Positions 1 to 7,185 of a DNA stretch of 7,528 nucleotides are shown in pieces. Below the pieces are notes generated by a model that was given only the letters and a program-made list of their open reading frames with translations, did no database searches and was not told where the DNA came from. The position numbers and the translations under genes are program-made. Numbering within the stretch: position 1 is the first letter of the stretch; every line of letters begins with the position of its first letter. This DNA is from Flavobacteriales bacterium CG18_big_fil_WC_8_21_14_2_50_32_9 (GTDB lineage Bacteria > Bacteroidota > Bacteroidia > Flavobacteriales_E > Vicingaceae): contig PCUH01000070.1 of assembly GCA_002770955.1 (NCBI GenBank), forward strand, positions 1-7,528, given 5' to 3'.

Positions 1-873
1 GACCAGTTAGTAAGAAATTTAGGTAGAAAAAATTTATGGAAAACCCACACCATTGTTTATCGTCCAGTTGATAAACGTGAAAATTACATCAAGCGTTGTG
101 TTGGTTTACCTGGTGATGTTATTGAAGTGGTTGATGGAGAGTTAATGATTAACAATGAATTGGCTTATCAAGACGCTGGTTTACAGCATAATTATACTAT
201 TTTTGCAAAAAATTATGCACTATCTAAAAAAGTGCTTCTTGATAAAAAAATAAACTATGAATTTCCAGAAGAGCCTTATAGAGATGAATTAGGAAATATT
301 ATTAAAGATAGAAACGGAAATCCTGTGTTTTATAAATATTGGAATCCAGAAGAAAATCAATACCGTTTCACATTAACAGCAGAAGCTAAAAACAAATTAG
401 CTCAATTTCCAAATATATTAAAAATAGAACAACAAATAGAAAAAAAAGATTCTATGGGTTATTCAGATAAAAACCAAATTTTTCCAAGTAATAAAGCATA
501 CAATTGGACCGTAGATAATTTTGGACCGTTAACCATTCCAAAAAAAGGAGTTACTGTTGAATTAAATGAAACAACACTTCCTTTATATAAAACACTTATC
601 ACTAGATATGAGTTACACCAATTAGAGGTGAAAAACAACAACATATTCATTGATGGAAAACAAGTTAACTCTTATACTTTTGAAATGGATTATTATTGGA
701 TGATGGGAGATAATAGAAACAATTCTCAAGATTCTCGTTTTTGGGGTTTTGTTCCTGAAAATCATATTGTTGGAAAAGCAGTTTTTGTTTGGATGTCTTA
801 CAGTCCTCATCCTGAAGAAGGTGGTTTTTTCAAAAGAATTAGATGGGATAGATTATTCACGAAAGTACATTAG
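1..873 (+). CDS. lepB: Signal peptidase I, first tandem copy (5' end outside window)
   Basis: Membrane-bound serine-lysine protease that removes signal peptides from exported proteins on the outer face of the cytoplasmic membrane. The frame is open from base 1, so the N-terminal membrane segments and the catalytic serine box lie off the window; 290 codons are visible. Conserved box D is present as NYIKRCVGLPGD, with the catalytic lysine encoded at 91-93. Box E is present as GDNRNNSQDSRFWGFVPENH, starting at 706. Between the boxes lies a roughly 200-residue stretch ending in a WTVDNFGPLTIPKKG segment, the enlarged catalytic domain I associate with Bacteroidota LepB (known Bacteroidota copies are often near 500 residues). 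A GTG at 127 lies downstream of the catalytic lysine, so it cannot be the true start. The paralog at 967-1932 follows on the same strand and is probably co-transcribed. Family identity is very secure; total length is unknown. Confidence 0.95.
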   Translation, partial: DQLVRNLGRKNLWKTHTIVYRPVDKRENYIKRCVGLPGDVIEVVDGELMINNELAYQDAGLQHNYTIFAKNYALSKKVLLDKKINYEFPEEPYRDELGNIIKDRNGNPVFYKYWNPEENQYRFTLTAEAKNKLAQFPNILKIEQQIEKKDSMGYSDKNQIFPSNKAYNWTVDNFGPLTIPKKGVTVELNETTLPLYKTLITRYELHQLEVKNNNIFIDGKQVNSYTFEMDYYWMMGDNRNNSQDSRFWGFVPENHIVGKAVFVWMSYSPHPEEGGFFKRIRWDRLFTKVH

Positions 874-876
874 ATT

Positions 877-903
877 GATGTGTAAATGTGTGGATGTGCA
901 GAT
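877..903. repeat. Degenerate 8-bp tandem repeat (RATGTGYR)
   Basis: Three consecutive octamers, GATGTGTA, AATGTGTG and GATGTGCA, followed by a partial GAT, start three bases after the stop of the first signal peptidase gene. The period is exactly eight. No ORF or clear promoter overlaps it. Together with the ACTTT-rich tract downstream it makes up most of the spacer between the two lepB copies. Its function is unknown. Confidence 0.5.
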
Positions 904-923
904 TATTTAAAATTCAACATTTC

Positions 924-965
924 TTACAAACTTTCAACTTTATGAACTTTACAAACTTTTAAACT
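924..965. repeat. ACTTT-rich degenerate repeat ahead of second lepB
   Basis: ACTTT occurs at 930, 937, 946 and 955, with a final ACT at 963, spaced 7 to 9 bases apart. The 11-mer TTACAAACTTT occurs twice, at 924-934 and 949-959. The tract runs to within two bases of the TTG start of the second signal peptidase gene and supplies its leader. It may be a low-complexity spacer expansion. I see no consensus promoter in it. Confidence 0.5.
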
Positions 966-966
966 A

Positions 967-1932
967 TTGCAACGTCTTAAAGATTGGTTAAGGGCCTTGT
1001 TAATTGCATTTACTATCGTAGTTGTTGTTAAAGTTTTTGTTTTTGAAATTTTTACCATTCCAACGTCTTCGATGGAAAAGACATTGATTCCTGGTGATTT
1101 AATTTTAGTAAACAAATTAAGCTACGGAAGTACAGTTCCTTTCACTAATTACAAACTTCCTGCTCTCACATCAATAAAAAGAAATGATGTTGTTGTTTTC
1201 TTCTATCCAATGGATGATGCTGCAATTATTTCAGAAAAATCATACTACATAAAACGCTGTGTAGCACTTCCTGGTGATACGTTAGAAATAAAAAATAAAC
1301 TTGTTTATATAAACAATACCAAACAAGATTTCCCAGAATTTGCCCAATTTAATTATAATGTATTAAGTGATATTCTCGCAGAAGATACCTTAAGAAAGTA
1401 CGAAATAAATGAAGGTGGAAGAACTTTTGATTCTCAACTTTGGCAACTCACTATGACAGAAAAAACGAAAGAACATTTAGAAAAGTTACCTTATATAAAA
1501 TCTATTAAAGATATTGATATTCCATCTAATGCTTATGCTGATTATATTTTTCCTTATCACGAATTTTATAGGTGGAATATTAATTATTTTGGAAAAATTA
1601 TAATTCCTAAAAAAGGTACTACCGTAGCATTAGACGCTAATAACATTTTTATTTATGAACGAATTATATCAACCTATGAGGAAAATTCTCTTGAAAAATA
1701 TCAAACTAAATTTATCATTAATGGTGATACAACAAACTCATATACCTTCAAAATGGATTATTATTTTATGATGGGCGACAACAGACACAACAGTTCCGAT
1801 TCAAGATTTTGGGGATTTGCCCCTGAAAACCATATTGTTGGAAAGGCTCAATATATATTATTTTCGTTGCAAGAAACTATTGATAAAAAACCCTCTGTTA
1901 GATGGAAGCGAATTTTTAAGTCAATAAAATAA
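967..1932 (+). CDS. lepB: Signal peptidase I, second tandem copy (TTG start)
   Basis: Second type I signal peptidase, 321 residues, complete. One N-terminal membrane helix (about residues 7-29) precedes box B, IPTSSMEKTL, where Ser35, the residue before Met, is the expected nucleophile. Box D, YYIKRCVALPGD, carries the catalytic Lys96. Box E, GDNRHNSSDSRFWG, spans residues 270-283. All catalytic elements are intact. The segment between boxes D and E resembles the upstream copy (WNINYFGKIIIPKKG), supporting an old tandem duplication. Start choice: the frame is closed by TGA at 943-945 and has no ATG before Met36, which sits inside the active-site motif. TTG at 967 is therefore the only usual start codon that keeps the membrane helix. 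No Shine-Dalgarno sequence is evident. It likely shares a transcript with the first copy. Its stop is one base from the stop of the opposing DUF4421-like gene. Confidence 0.93.
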   Translation: MQRLKDWLRALLIAFTIVVVVKVFVFEIFTIPTSSMEKTLIPGDLILVNKLSYGSTVPFTNYKLPALTSIKRNDVVVFFYPMDDAAIISEKSYYIKRCVALPGDTLEIKNKLVYINNTKQDFPEFAQFNYNVLSDILAEDTLRKYEINEGGRTFDSQLWQLTMTEKTKEHLEKLPYIKSIKDIDIPSNAYADYIFPYHEFYRWNINYFGKIIIPKKGTTVALDANNIFIYERIISTYEENSLEKYQTKFIINGDTTNSYTFKMDYYFMMGDNRHNSSDSRFWGFAPENHIVGKAQYILFSLQETIDKKPSVRWKRIFKSIK

Positions 1933-1933
1933 G

Positions 1934-3001
1934 CTACCCATCTTCAACCTTCTTGGTCTTTTTTGAACCGAATTTACCAAAACGCTTGGCTACAAAAATT
2001 CTGAAATTTGCACTAAATGGATTAAATTGATAATTATCAACAGTAACTCCTCTCATATTTCCAATATAATTAAATCCTATTATCATATTATTACGCTCAT
2101 AGCCAAAAGAAGCCCTAAGCAATAATTGAGTACCTATTAATGTCTTACTTTTTGAACCAGATGAAATTATTGTTTGCGTTGAGTCTGAATAGCCCAAGGT
2201 ATCTGCATTGAATTGGTTCATCCCAAAACCAAATGATAGCGTGGCATTTGCATACCAATATTTTGAAAACACAAAATTATAGGAATAACCTACAGAAGAT
2301 CCAAGTGTAGCGGCTGAATAAGCTGTGAACGGAAAGTCCATTTTTAACTCAGTTTTTATACTATCATTATCTAAAAACCCCGAAGAATTTCTTGCTGCAT
2401 CGTAATTAAAAAAGAAGCCAGCGACAATACTTCCTGCACTCTTGAGTTGAATTGCGTTCTTTACAAATGCTGATTTTATAGAAAATTTTTTGTGGTTTAC
2501 AATATAAAGACCCGAAATTATTAGTGCTTCTTGCCTAAAATTACTAAACTGAGGAAGTGTGTCGGATTGCCACTCTGCAACATTTACAGCATTACTCAAA
2601 TGATATCCGCTATAATTTTGATAAAACCCATCTATAACAAATCGCTTATTATAGATATTTAACATTAAATCCAAACGGGTTGTTTTTCCTTTTTTAGCAA
2701 CTTCCAAATCATTGGAAGGCAATCCTAATGTTGCTCCTATACCCAACCATTTATGATTAAATGCTGCACCAACATTTACCATCCCTAATGGTGCCATTTC
2801 AATTTTATTTTGAGAAATCTTATTATTTATACCTAATTTCAAAAAACTAGTAGAAGCGAACACTTTCACTAACAACTGATCGGACATATCTATATAATAC
2901 TCTTTTTTAATGGTATCCTTTTTTGATGTGTCAATACTTAACTCTTGAGCATCTAATTTAAAGAAAACTAAGGTTAATATTAAAAAAATAATGTTTTTCA
3001 T
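1934..3001 (-). CDS. DUF4421-like secreted protein of unknown function
   Basis: A 355-residue protein that I recognise as resembling the DUF4421 family of Bacteroidota, which has no assigned function. The N-terminus, MKNIIFLILTLVFFKLDAQ, is a signal peptide with a probable signal peptidase I cut before or near the Gln. The early segment around YYIDMSDQLLVKVFAST, the later GAAFNHKWLGIGATLGLP and the GKTTRLDLMLNIYNKRFVIDGFYQNYSGY region match the family pattern as I remember it. Many short alternating hydrophobic stretches rich in Gly, Phe and Tyr, and no internal membrane helix, suggest an outer-membrane beta-barrel; this is inference. The frame extends seven codons upstream to a TTG at 3022, but the ATG at 3001 begins directly at the signal peptide and lies just downstream of a good -7 box, so it is preferred. 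The C-terminus is Lys-rich (GKFGSKKTKKVEDG), after the last likely strand. Confidence 0.8.
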   Translation of the reverse strand: MKNIIFLILTLVFFKLDAQELSIDTSKKDTIKKEYYIDMSDQLLVKVFASTSFLKLGINNKISQNKIEMAPLGMVNVGAAFNHKWLGIGATLGLPSNDLEVAKKGKTTRLDLMLNIYNKRFVIDGFYQNYSGYHLSNAVNVAEWQSDTLPQFSNFRQEALIISGLYIVNHKKFSIKSAFVKNAIQLKSAGSIVAGFFFNYDAARNSSGFLDNDSIKTELKMDFPFTAYSAATLGSSVGYSYNFVFSKYWYANATLSFGFGMNQFNADTLGYSDSTQTIISSGSKSKTLIGTQLLLRASFGYERNNMIIGFNYIGNMRGVTVDNYQFNPFSANFRIFVAKRFGKFGSKKTKKVEDG

Positions 3002-3019
3002 AGGCTGTGAAATTAAAAT

Positions 3020-3047
3020 CAAAGATATAAAAAAAAGAATAATACAA
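3020..3047 (-). promoter_or_regulatory. Bacteroidota-type promoter of the DUF4421-like gene
   Basis: On the minus strand TATCTTTG (3027 down to 3020) fits the Bacteroidota -7 consensus TAnnTTTG exactly. A TTG, complement of 3045-3047, lies 17 bases upstream as a possible -33 element. Transcription would start about 10-15 bases before the ATG at 3001, a short leader. The -7 box is convincing and the -33 element is minimal. Confidence 0.45.
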
Positions 3048-3059
3048 TGGCTATGAATG

Positions 3060-3078
3060 ATTTTCTAAATTAGAAAAT
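3060..3078. promoter_or_regulatory. Perfect 19-bp palindrome, candidate operator
   Basis: Arms ATTTTCTAA and TTAGAAAAT flank a single central A with no mismatch. It sits in the 117-bp divergent spacer, 40 bp before the dioxygenase ATG and 13 bp behind the -33 region of the opposing gene. It overlaps the place where a -33 element for the dioxygenase promoter would be expected. The symmetry suits a homodimeric regulator. AT-richness raises the chance of coincidence, but nine paired positions without error is notable. It has no poly-T tail as a terminator would. Confidence 0.4.
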
Positions 3079-3090
3079 AAATGTTTAACA

Positions 3091-3098
3091 TTGCTTTG
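3091..3098 (+). promoter_or_regulatory. Possible -7 box of the tryptophan dioxygenase gene
   Basis: TTGCTTTG matches TAnnTTTG at five of six fixed positions and lies 20 bases before the ATG at 3119, a usual distance for Bacteroidota. No good TTTG is seen about 20 bases upstream, where the 19-bp palindrome sits. This could mean a regulated or weak promoter, or a chance match. Confidence 0.3.
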
Positions 3099-3118
3099 GA
3101 AACCAAAAGCATTCAATC

Positions 3119-4042
3119 ATGGAAAAATATTCAGAACTACTGCATCAAATTGAAGAGAAATATAAAAATCTAGGTCAAGATCCTGAGGCTTACCTTAAAG
3201 GGTTGCTCCATGCAAAACCTATTGATTATTGGGATTATATAGAAGTTGAATCTTTATTGAGTTTACAAAAACCTAGAACTGATTTTCCTGATGAAATGGT
3301 TTTTATAATGTATCATCAAGTAACAGAATTGTTGCTAAATATGATGACGCACGAAATGAAGCAAATTTGTAATAATGAAGCACTTACCACTCCTTTTTTT
3401 ATAGAAAAATTAGGTAGGATTAATCGTTATATTCAAATGTTAGCCAACTCTTTTGATGTGATGCGTTTAGGAATGAATCCCGAACAATACAATCAATTTC
3501 GGTTTACATTAACTCCTGCTAGTGGATTTCAATGTGCTTCATTCCGATTTTCTGAAATTTATGCTACTGACATTGAAAATCTGTTAGACACTAGAATAAA
3601 ATTCAACCTGCCAGAAAAATACGATATGGAATTTTTATTTGAAAATATTTATTGGCAAGCAGCAGGTAAAGACCATAAAACAGGAGAAAAATCATTAACA
3701 CTTCAACACTTTGAAGAAAAATATTTAAACCGTTTTATTGAGCTTGCAAATACACACAAACATAAAAATATTTGGCAAAGATATAACGCTATGCCTGAAG
3801 TAGAAAAAAACAATCCTGAATTAATTCAAGCAATGAAAGATTTAGATATTGAATTTAATATAAAATGGCCTATTGTTCACTTAAATGCAGCTAAAGCCTA
3901 TTTGCTTTCTAAAGATACTGTTACAGAAGCAACAGGAGGTAGTGATTGGCAAAAATACTTACATCCTAAATATCAACGCAGGGTATTTTTTCCTGATATT
4001 TGGAGCAAGGAAGAATTAGAAAATTGGGCGACTGAGTATTAA
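3119..4042 (+). CDS. kynA: Tryptophan 2,3-dioxygenase
   Basis: Haem enzyme that inserts O2 into the indole ring of L-tryptophan to give N-formylkynurenine, the first step of the kynurenine pathway; cytosolic and normally tetrameric. The protein is 307 residues, close to the usual bacterial length. Key residues of the well-studied Xanthomonas enzyme have counterparts: FIMYHQVTEL gives His66 (His55 there), YNQFR gives Tyr124 and Arg128 (Tyr113, Arg117), and SGFQ follows at 135-138. His254 in WPIVHLNAA fits the proximal haem ligand. Thr272-Gly-Gly-Ser matches the substrate-carboxylate loop. The C-terminal WQKYLHPKYQRRVFFP is the variant I expect in Bacteroidota. No kynurenine formamidase, kynureninase or monooxygenase gene lies in the window, so the end use (NAD synthesis or catabolism) is unknown. 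It is apparently monocistronic: a divergent neighbour upstream and a strong hairpin directly downstream. The palindrome at 3060-3078 is a candidate control site. Confidence 0.96.
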   Translation: MEKYSELLHQIEEKYKNLGQDPEAYLKGLLHAKPIDYWDYIEVESLLSLQKPRTDFPDEMVFIMYHQVTELLLNMMTHEMKQICNNEALTTPFFIEKLGRINRYIQMLANSFDVMRLGMNPEQYNQFRFTLTPASGFQCASFRFSEIYATDIENLLDTRIKFNLPEKYDMEFLFENIYWQAAGKDHKTGEKSLTLQHFEEKYLNRFIELANTHKHKNIWQRYNAMPEVEKNNPELIQAMKDLDIEFNIKWPIVHLNAAKAYLLSKDTVTEATGGSDWQKYLHPKYQRRVFFPDIWSKEELENWATEY

Positions 4043-4051
4043 AAAAATATT

Positions 4052-4087
4052 TAAACCTCCAAGGTTAACAAAAACCTTGGAGGTTTA
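4052..4087. terminator. Bidirectional terminator between kynA and pntB
   Basis: A perfect 15-bp stem: arms TAAACCTCCAAGGTT (4052-4066) and AACCTTGGAGGTTTA (4073-4087), loop AACAAA. It begins nine bases after the dioxygenase stop and ends 22 bases before the pntB stop (4110), so it serves both convergent units. Read on the minus strand it is followed by AAATATTTTTTT, a good poly-U tail. On the plus strand the tail is weaker, with T-runs only at 4095-4099 and 4104-4111. It should therefore end pntAB transcription most strongly. Confidence 0.85.
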
Positions 4088-4109
4088 GTTTGGAGTTTTA
4101 ACCGTTTTT

Positions 4110-5504
4110 TTATGCTTTTAAAAACCCCATGATTTTTTCAACGCTATCTTTAGCATCACCATAAAGCATTTCGGTATTTGGTTTGTAGAACAATGGATTT
4201 TCAACACCAGCATAACCAACAGCCATTGAACGTTTCATTACAATAACTGTTTTTGCTTTCCATGCTTCAATAACAGGCATTCCGTAAATTGGACTAGCAG
4301 GGTCATCTTGAGCTCCAGGGTTTACCACATCATTTGCACCAATTACCATTACTACATCAGTATTAGGTAAATCAGGATTAATCTCATCCATTTCCATCAC
4401 AATATCATAAGGAACATTAGCTTCTGCCAACAATACGTTCATGTGACCTGGTAAACGACCAGCAACAGGATGTATGGCAAATTTCACCTCTTTACCTTCT
4501 TTTCTTAAGTTTTGAACCATGTCAAAAATTGGATATTGAGCTTTTGCAACCGCCATTCCATATCCGGGAACGATAACTACAGATTTTGCTTCTTTCAATA
4601 ATTCTGCAACTGCTTCATGATTAAGAGAAGTTACCTCACCTTCCATTTCTTGTGCAACACCTGAAGTAACAGCACCAAAACCTCCTAAAATAACAGAAAT
4701 AAAAGATCGATTCATAGCTTTACACATAATAATAGAAAGTATAGCACCAGAACTACCAACCAATGCACCTGTTACAATTAACAAGTCGTTTCCTAACATA
4801 AAACCTGCTGCTGCTGCTGCCCAACCTGAATATGAGTTTAGCATGGAAACAACTACTGGCATATCTGCACCACCAATTGCCATAACCAACATAATTCCTA
4901 TGAAAGACGCTATTGCTGTCATGATGTATAAATAAAGCATACCATCTAAACCTGGTGCTACTGTATATAAATAACCCAACACAAAACAAGCAATAAGTAA
5001 AACTACATTTACGACATGTCTGCCAGGATACAACAAAGGTTTACTCATCACTTTACCATCTAATTTTCCCCATGCGATAATAGAACCAGTAAAAGTGATT
5101 GCTCCAATAAATACACCGACAAAAACTTCTACCAAGTGAATGGTATGTTCAGTTCCTGTAATACTTTGACTGTGTACATCTAAATAGGAACCATATCCAA
5201 CTAAAACTGCTGCTAATCCTACAAAACTGTGCAATATAGCAACCAACTGAGGCATGGAAGTCATTTCAACTTTACGTGCTACTAAAGTGCCTATTAGTGC
5301 TGCAATGGCAATGGCAACAATAATGTAAATATGACCTTCAACTCCTTGTCCTAAAACAGTGGCTAAAATGGCGATTACCATACCAATAATTCCATAAAAC
5401 ACTCCTCTTTTAGCTGATTCTTGCGAAGATAATCCGCCTAAACTAAGTATAAACAGAATGCTTGCAAATAAGTATGCTGCTGTTTGAATTCCAATTTCTA
5501 TCAT
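4110..5504 (-). CDS. pntB: NAD(P) transhydrogenase (proton-translocating), beta subunit
   Basis: Beta subunit of the inner-membrane transhydrogenase, which couples inward proton flow to hydride transfer from NADH to NADP+. It is 464 residues, against 462 in E. coli. The N-terminal two-thirds forms about nine membrane helices (domain II). His92 in AILHSFVGLAAVLVG, Asp214 in GGADMPVVV and Asn223 in MLNSYSGW correspond to the E. coli beta residues His91, Asp213 and Asn222 implicated in proton transfer. Domain III, about 305-464, binds NADP(H): GYGMAVAKAQ (314-323), HPVAGRLPGH (345-354), GANDVVNPGA (389-398) and KRSMAVGYAGVENPLF (424-439). No key residue is missing. The ATG at 5504 follows the pntA stop by five bases, so the two genes are translated from one message that ends at the hairpin at 4052-4087. 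Confidence 0.98.
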   Translation of the reverse strand: MIEIGIQTAAYLFASILFILSLGGLSSQESAKRGVFYGIIGMVIAILATVLGQGVEGHIYIIVAIAIAALIGTLVARKVEMTSMPQLVAILHSFVGLAAVLVGYGSYLDVHSQSITGTEHTIHLVEVFVGVFIGAITFTGSIIAWGKLDGKVMSKPLLYPGRHVVNVVLLIACFVLGYLYTVAPGLDGMLYLYIMTAIASFIGIMLVMAIGGADMPVVVSMLNSYSGWAAAAAGFMLGNDLLIVTGALVGSSGAILSIIMCKAMNRSFISVILGGFGAVTSGVAQEMEGEVTSLNHEAVAELLKEAKSVVIVPGYGMAVAKAQYPIFDMVQNLRKEGKEVKFAIHPVAGRLPGHMNVLLAEANVPYDIVMEMDEINPDLPNTDVVMVIGANDVVNPGAQDDPASPIYGMPVIEAWKAKTVIVMKRSMAVGYAGVENPLFYKPNTEMLYGDAKDSVEKIMGFLKA

Positions 5505-5509
5505 TTTAT

Positions 5510-7051
5510 TTATTTTTTAAACATTTTCAACATGCGGTGAGTAACTAAAAATCCTCCTACAATATTTATACTTGCAACTAGTATTGCTACAAATGCTAAT
5601 ATAGTCATAGGACTTGATAAATCACTGGTGGTTTGTAATAAACCTCCAACAATGATAATACCACTAATTGCATTGGTAACAGCCATCAAAGGAGTATGTA
5701 AGGAGTGTGAAACATTCCAAATGACTTGCCATCCAATAAAAATAGACAAAACAAAAACTGTAAAGTGTTGCATAAACTCAGCTGGAGCAAATTGTCCTAA
5801 AACTAGTAACAATGCACCAATAACACAGAGTTTAACAAGCATTCCTACAGCATCTTTTTTAGCATTTTTAGCAGCTGTTATTTTTGGGTCTTCAACTTCA
5901 ACAGGAGCAACAACTGGTTTTTGTGGACTAACAGGAAGCGGTTTTGGTGGCCAATTTATTTTACCATCGTAAGTAACCATGGCTCTAGAAACCACATCAT
6001 CTTCCATATCAATTTTAAAGTTCTCGGCTTTTCCCATGTCATCTAATAAATGACAAAGATTGTTTCCATATAATTGTGAAGCCTGATTTGGCAATTGACT
6101 AAGTTTCCCTAAAATAGTAACTCCATTTTCGGTGGTATAAATTTCTCCATCTTTAGTTAAAGCACAATTTCCACCCGATGAAGCGGCTAAATCTATGATA
6201 ACAGAACCCGGTTTCATTGCGGCAACATGGTAATCTAAAATTAATTTTGGGGCTTCTCTTCCTGGAATTTGAGCCGTAGTAATAATAATATCAACTTCTT
6301 TGGCTTGTTCTAAAAACAATTTCATTTCAGCATCAATAAACTCTTGGCTCATTACTTTAGAATAACCAGAGGCTGTAGCACCATCTTCTTCAATTTCAAC
6401 AGTAAGAAACGAAGCACCCATAGATTCAATTTGTTCGGCAACTTCTTTTCTGGTATCAAAAGCCCTAACAATTGCTCCTAAGGAGTTGGCAGCACCAATA
6501 GCAGCTAATCCAGCTACACCTGCACCAATAACCAATATTTTTGCTGGGTCAACTTTTCCAGCTGCGGTTATTTGACCATTAAGGAATTTACCATAATAAT
6601 TTGCTCCTTCAATAACTGAACGATAACCTGCAATGTTTGCCATAGATGACAATACATCCATTTTTTGTGCTCTGGAAATTCTAGGTATAGCATCCATTGC
6701 TACTGCGTTTACATTTTTGTCGGCAAGTTTTTGAAGTAATTCGGGATTTTGTGCTGGCCATAAATAACTCAGCAACACCAAATTTTCATTCATCATATCC
6801 ACCTCTTCATGCGTTGGCCCTAAAACTTTAAGAACAATGTTTGAATTGGTGTAAATATCTGTTGCAGATGGAACTATTGTTGCCCCTGCTTCTTCAAATG
6901 ATTTGTCAGAGAAGTTTGTCTTAACACCAGCATTGTGCTGAACAAACACCTTAAAACCTTGTTTTATCAATCGTAAAACGGTTTTTGGGGTAGCAGCGAC
7001 TCTAAGTTCATTTGGATTTATTTCCGAAGGAATTCCAACTTTCATATCCAT
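5510..7051 (-). CDS. pntA: NAD(P) transhydrogenase (proton-translocating), alpha subunit
   Basis: Alpha subunit, 513 residues, against 510 in E. coli. NAD(H)-binding domain I and the membrane part are fused in one chain, unlike organisms that split it into PntAA and PntAB. Domain I carries Arg124, Gln129, Asp132 and Ser135 in PRISRAQKMDVLSS, matching Arg127, Gln132, Asp135 and Ser138 of the Rhodospirillum enzyme. It also has the Rossmann motif GAGVAGLAA (176-184), RAFDTR (196-201) and PNQASQLYGNNL (321-332). A Pro/Val-rich linker (about 368-394) leads to four membrane helices (about 404-422, 428-447, 455-473, 482-501), with WNVSHSLHTPLMAVTNAISG conserved. The start may be Met1 (7051) or Met3 (7045); MKVGIP aligns with the usual family N-terminus, so the inner one is quite possible. 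It is the first gene of the operon. I see no convincing promoter in the 100 bases directly upstream, so the leader may be long and include the repeat element at 7154-7314. Confidence 0.98.
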   Translation of the reverse strand: MDMKVGIPSEINPNELRVAATPKTVLRLIKQGFKVFVQHNAGVKTNFSDKSFEEAGATIVPSATDIYTNSNIVLKVLGPTHEEVDMMNENLVLLSYLWPAQNPELLQKLADKNVNAVAMDAIPRISRAQKMDVLSSMANIAGYRSVIEGANYYGKFLNGQITAAGKVDPAKILVIGAGVAGLAAIGAANSLGAIVRAFDTRKEVAEQIESMGASFLTVEIEEDGATASGYSKVMSQEFIDAEMKLFLEQAKEVDIIITTAQIPGREAPKLILDYHVAAMKPGSVIIDLAASSGGNCALTKDGEIYTTENGVTILGKLSQLPNQASQLYGNNLCHLLDDMGKAENFKIDMEDDVVSRAMVTYDGKINWPPKPLPVSPQKPVVAPVEVEDPKITAAKNAKKDAVGMLVKLCVIGALLLVLGQFAPAEFMQHFTVFVLSIFIGWQVIWNVSHSLHTPLMAVTNAISGIIIVGGLLQTTSDLSSPMTILAFVAILVASINIVGGFLVTHRMLKMFKK

Positions 7052-7150
7052 AATTTTTATTATTTAGTTCGAGATAATTATAACTTAAAAAAAGTCTTTA
7101 ATTAATATTTTAAAAGCAAAGCCAAACTATTACTTTTTCTTTTATAAAGG

Positions 7151-7185
7151 CTTAGGGGTTGTTAGGAAATAACCTTTATATTTTG
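7151..7185 (+). repeat. 35-bp direct repeat, copy 1 (left end of the palindrome)
   Basis: Aligns without gaps to 7399-7433 at 27 of 35 positions. CTTAGGG at the left and the 13-mer CCTTTATATTTTG at the right are identical in both copies, and the middle has diverged. This copy overlaps the outer left arm of the long palindrome and can form its own small hairpin, GGTTGTT-AGGA-AATAACC, with one G-U pair. Confidence 0.4.

Noticed and set aside
459..810. Two short minus-strand ORFs opposite the first lepB
   Set aside because: They lie fully antisense to a conserved coding region including box E and show no family features.
924..1115. A 63-codon minus-strand ORF over the start of the second lepB
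   Set aside because: It is antisense to the membrane helix and active-site region and starts inside that gene; no supporting signals.
1940..1968. Possible terminator for lepB (ACC-TTCTT-GGT followed by a T run)
   Set aside because: The stem has only three base pairs, and the T run is explained by Lys codons of the opposing gene.
3002..3022. Upstream TTG start for the DUF4421-like protein
   Set aside because: It would put seven extra residues before a normal signal peptide and start within the -7 promoter box; the ATG at 3001 fits better.
4753..4989. A 78-codon minus-strand ORF within pntB
   Set aside because: It is an out-of-frame shadow of the highly conserved PntB membrane segment, rich in Ser, Arg and Tyr as such shadows are, with no start signals of its own.
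5628..5972. A 114-codon ORF on the plus strand inside pntA
   Set aside because: It is antisense to the conserved linker and membrane part of PntA, has no recognisable domain, and its composition is explained by the pntA codons on the other strand.
7117..7131. Minus-strand -7-like sequences close to pntA (TGGCTTTG, ATAGTTTG)
   Set aside because: Each departs from TAnnTTTG at a fixed position or in spacing, and no TTG lies at the right distance upstream; too weak to call.
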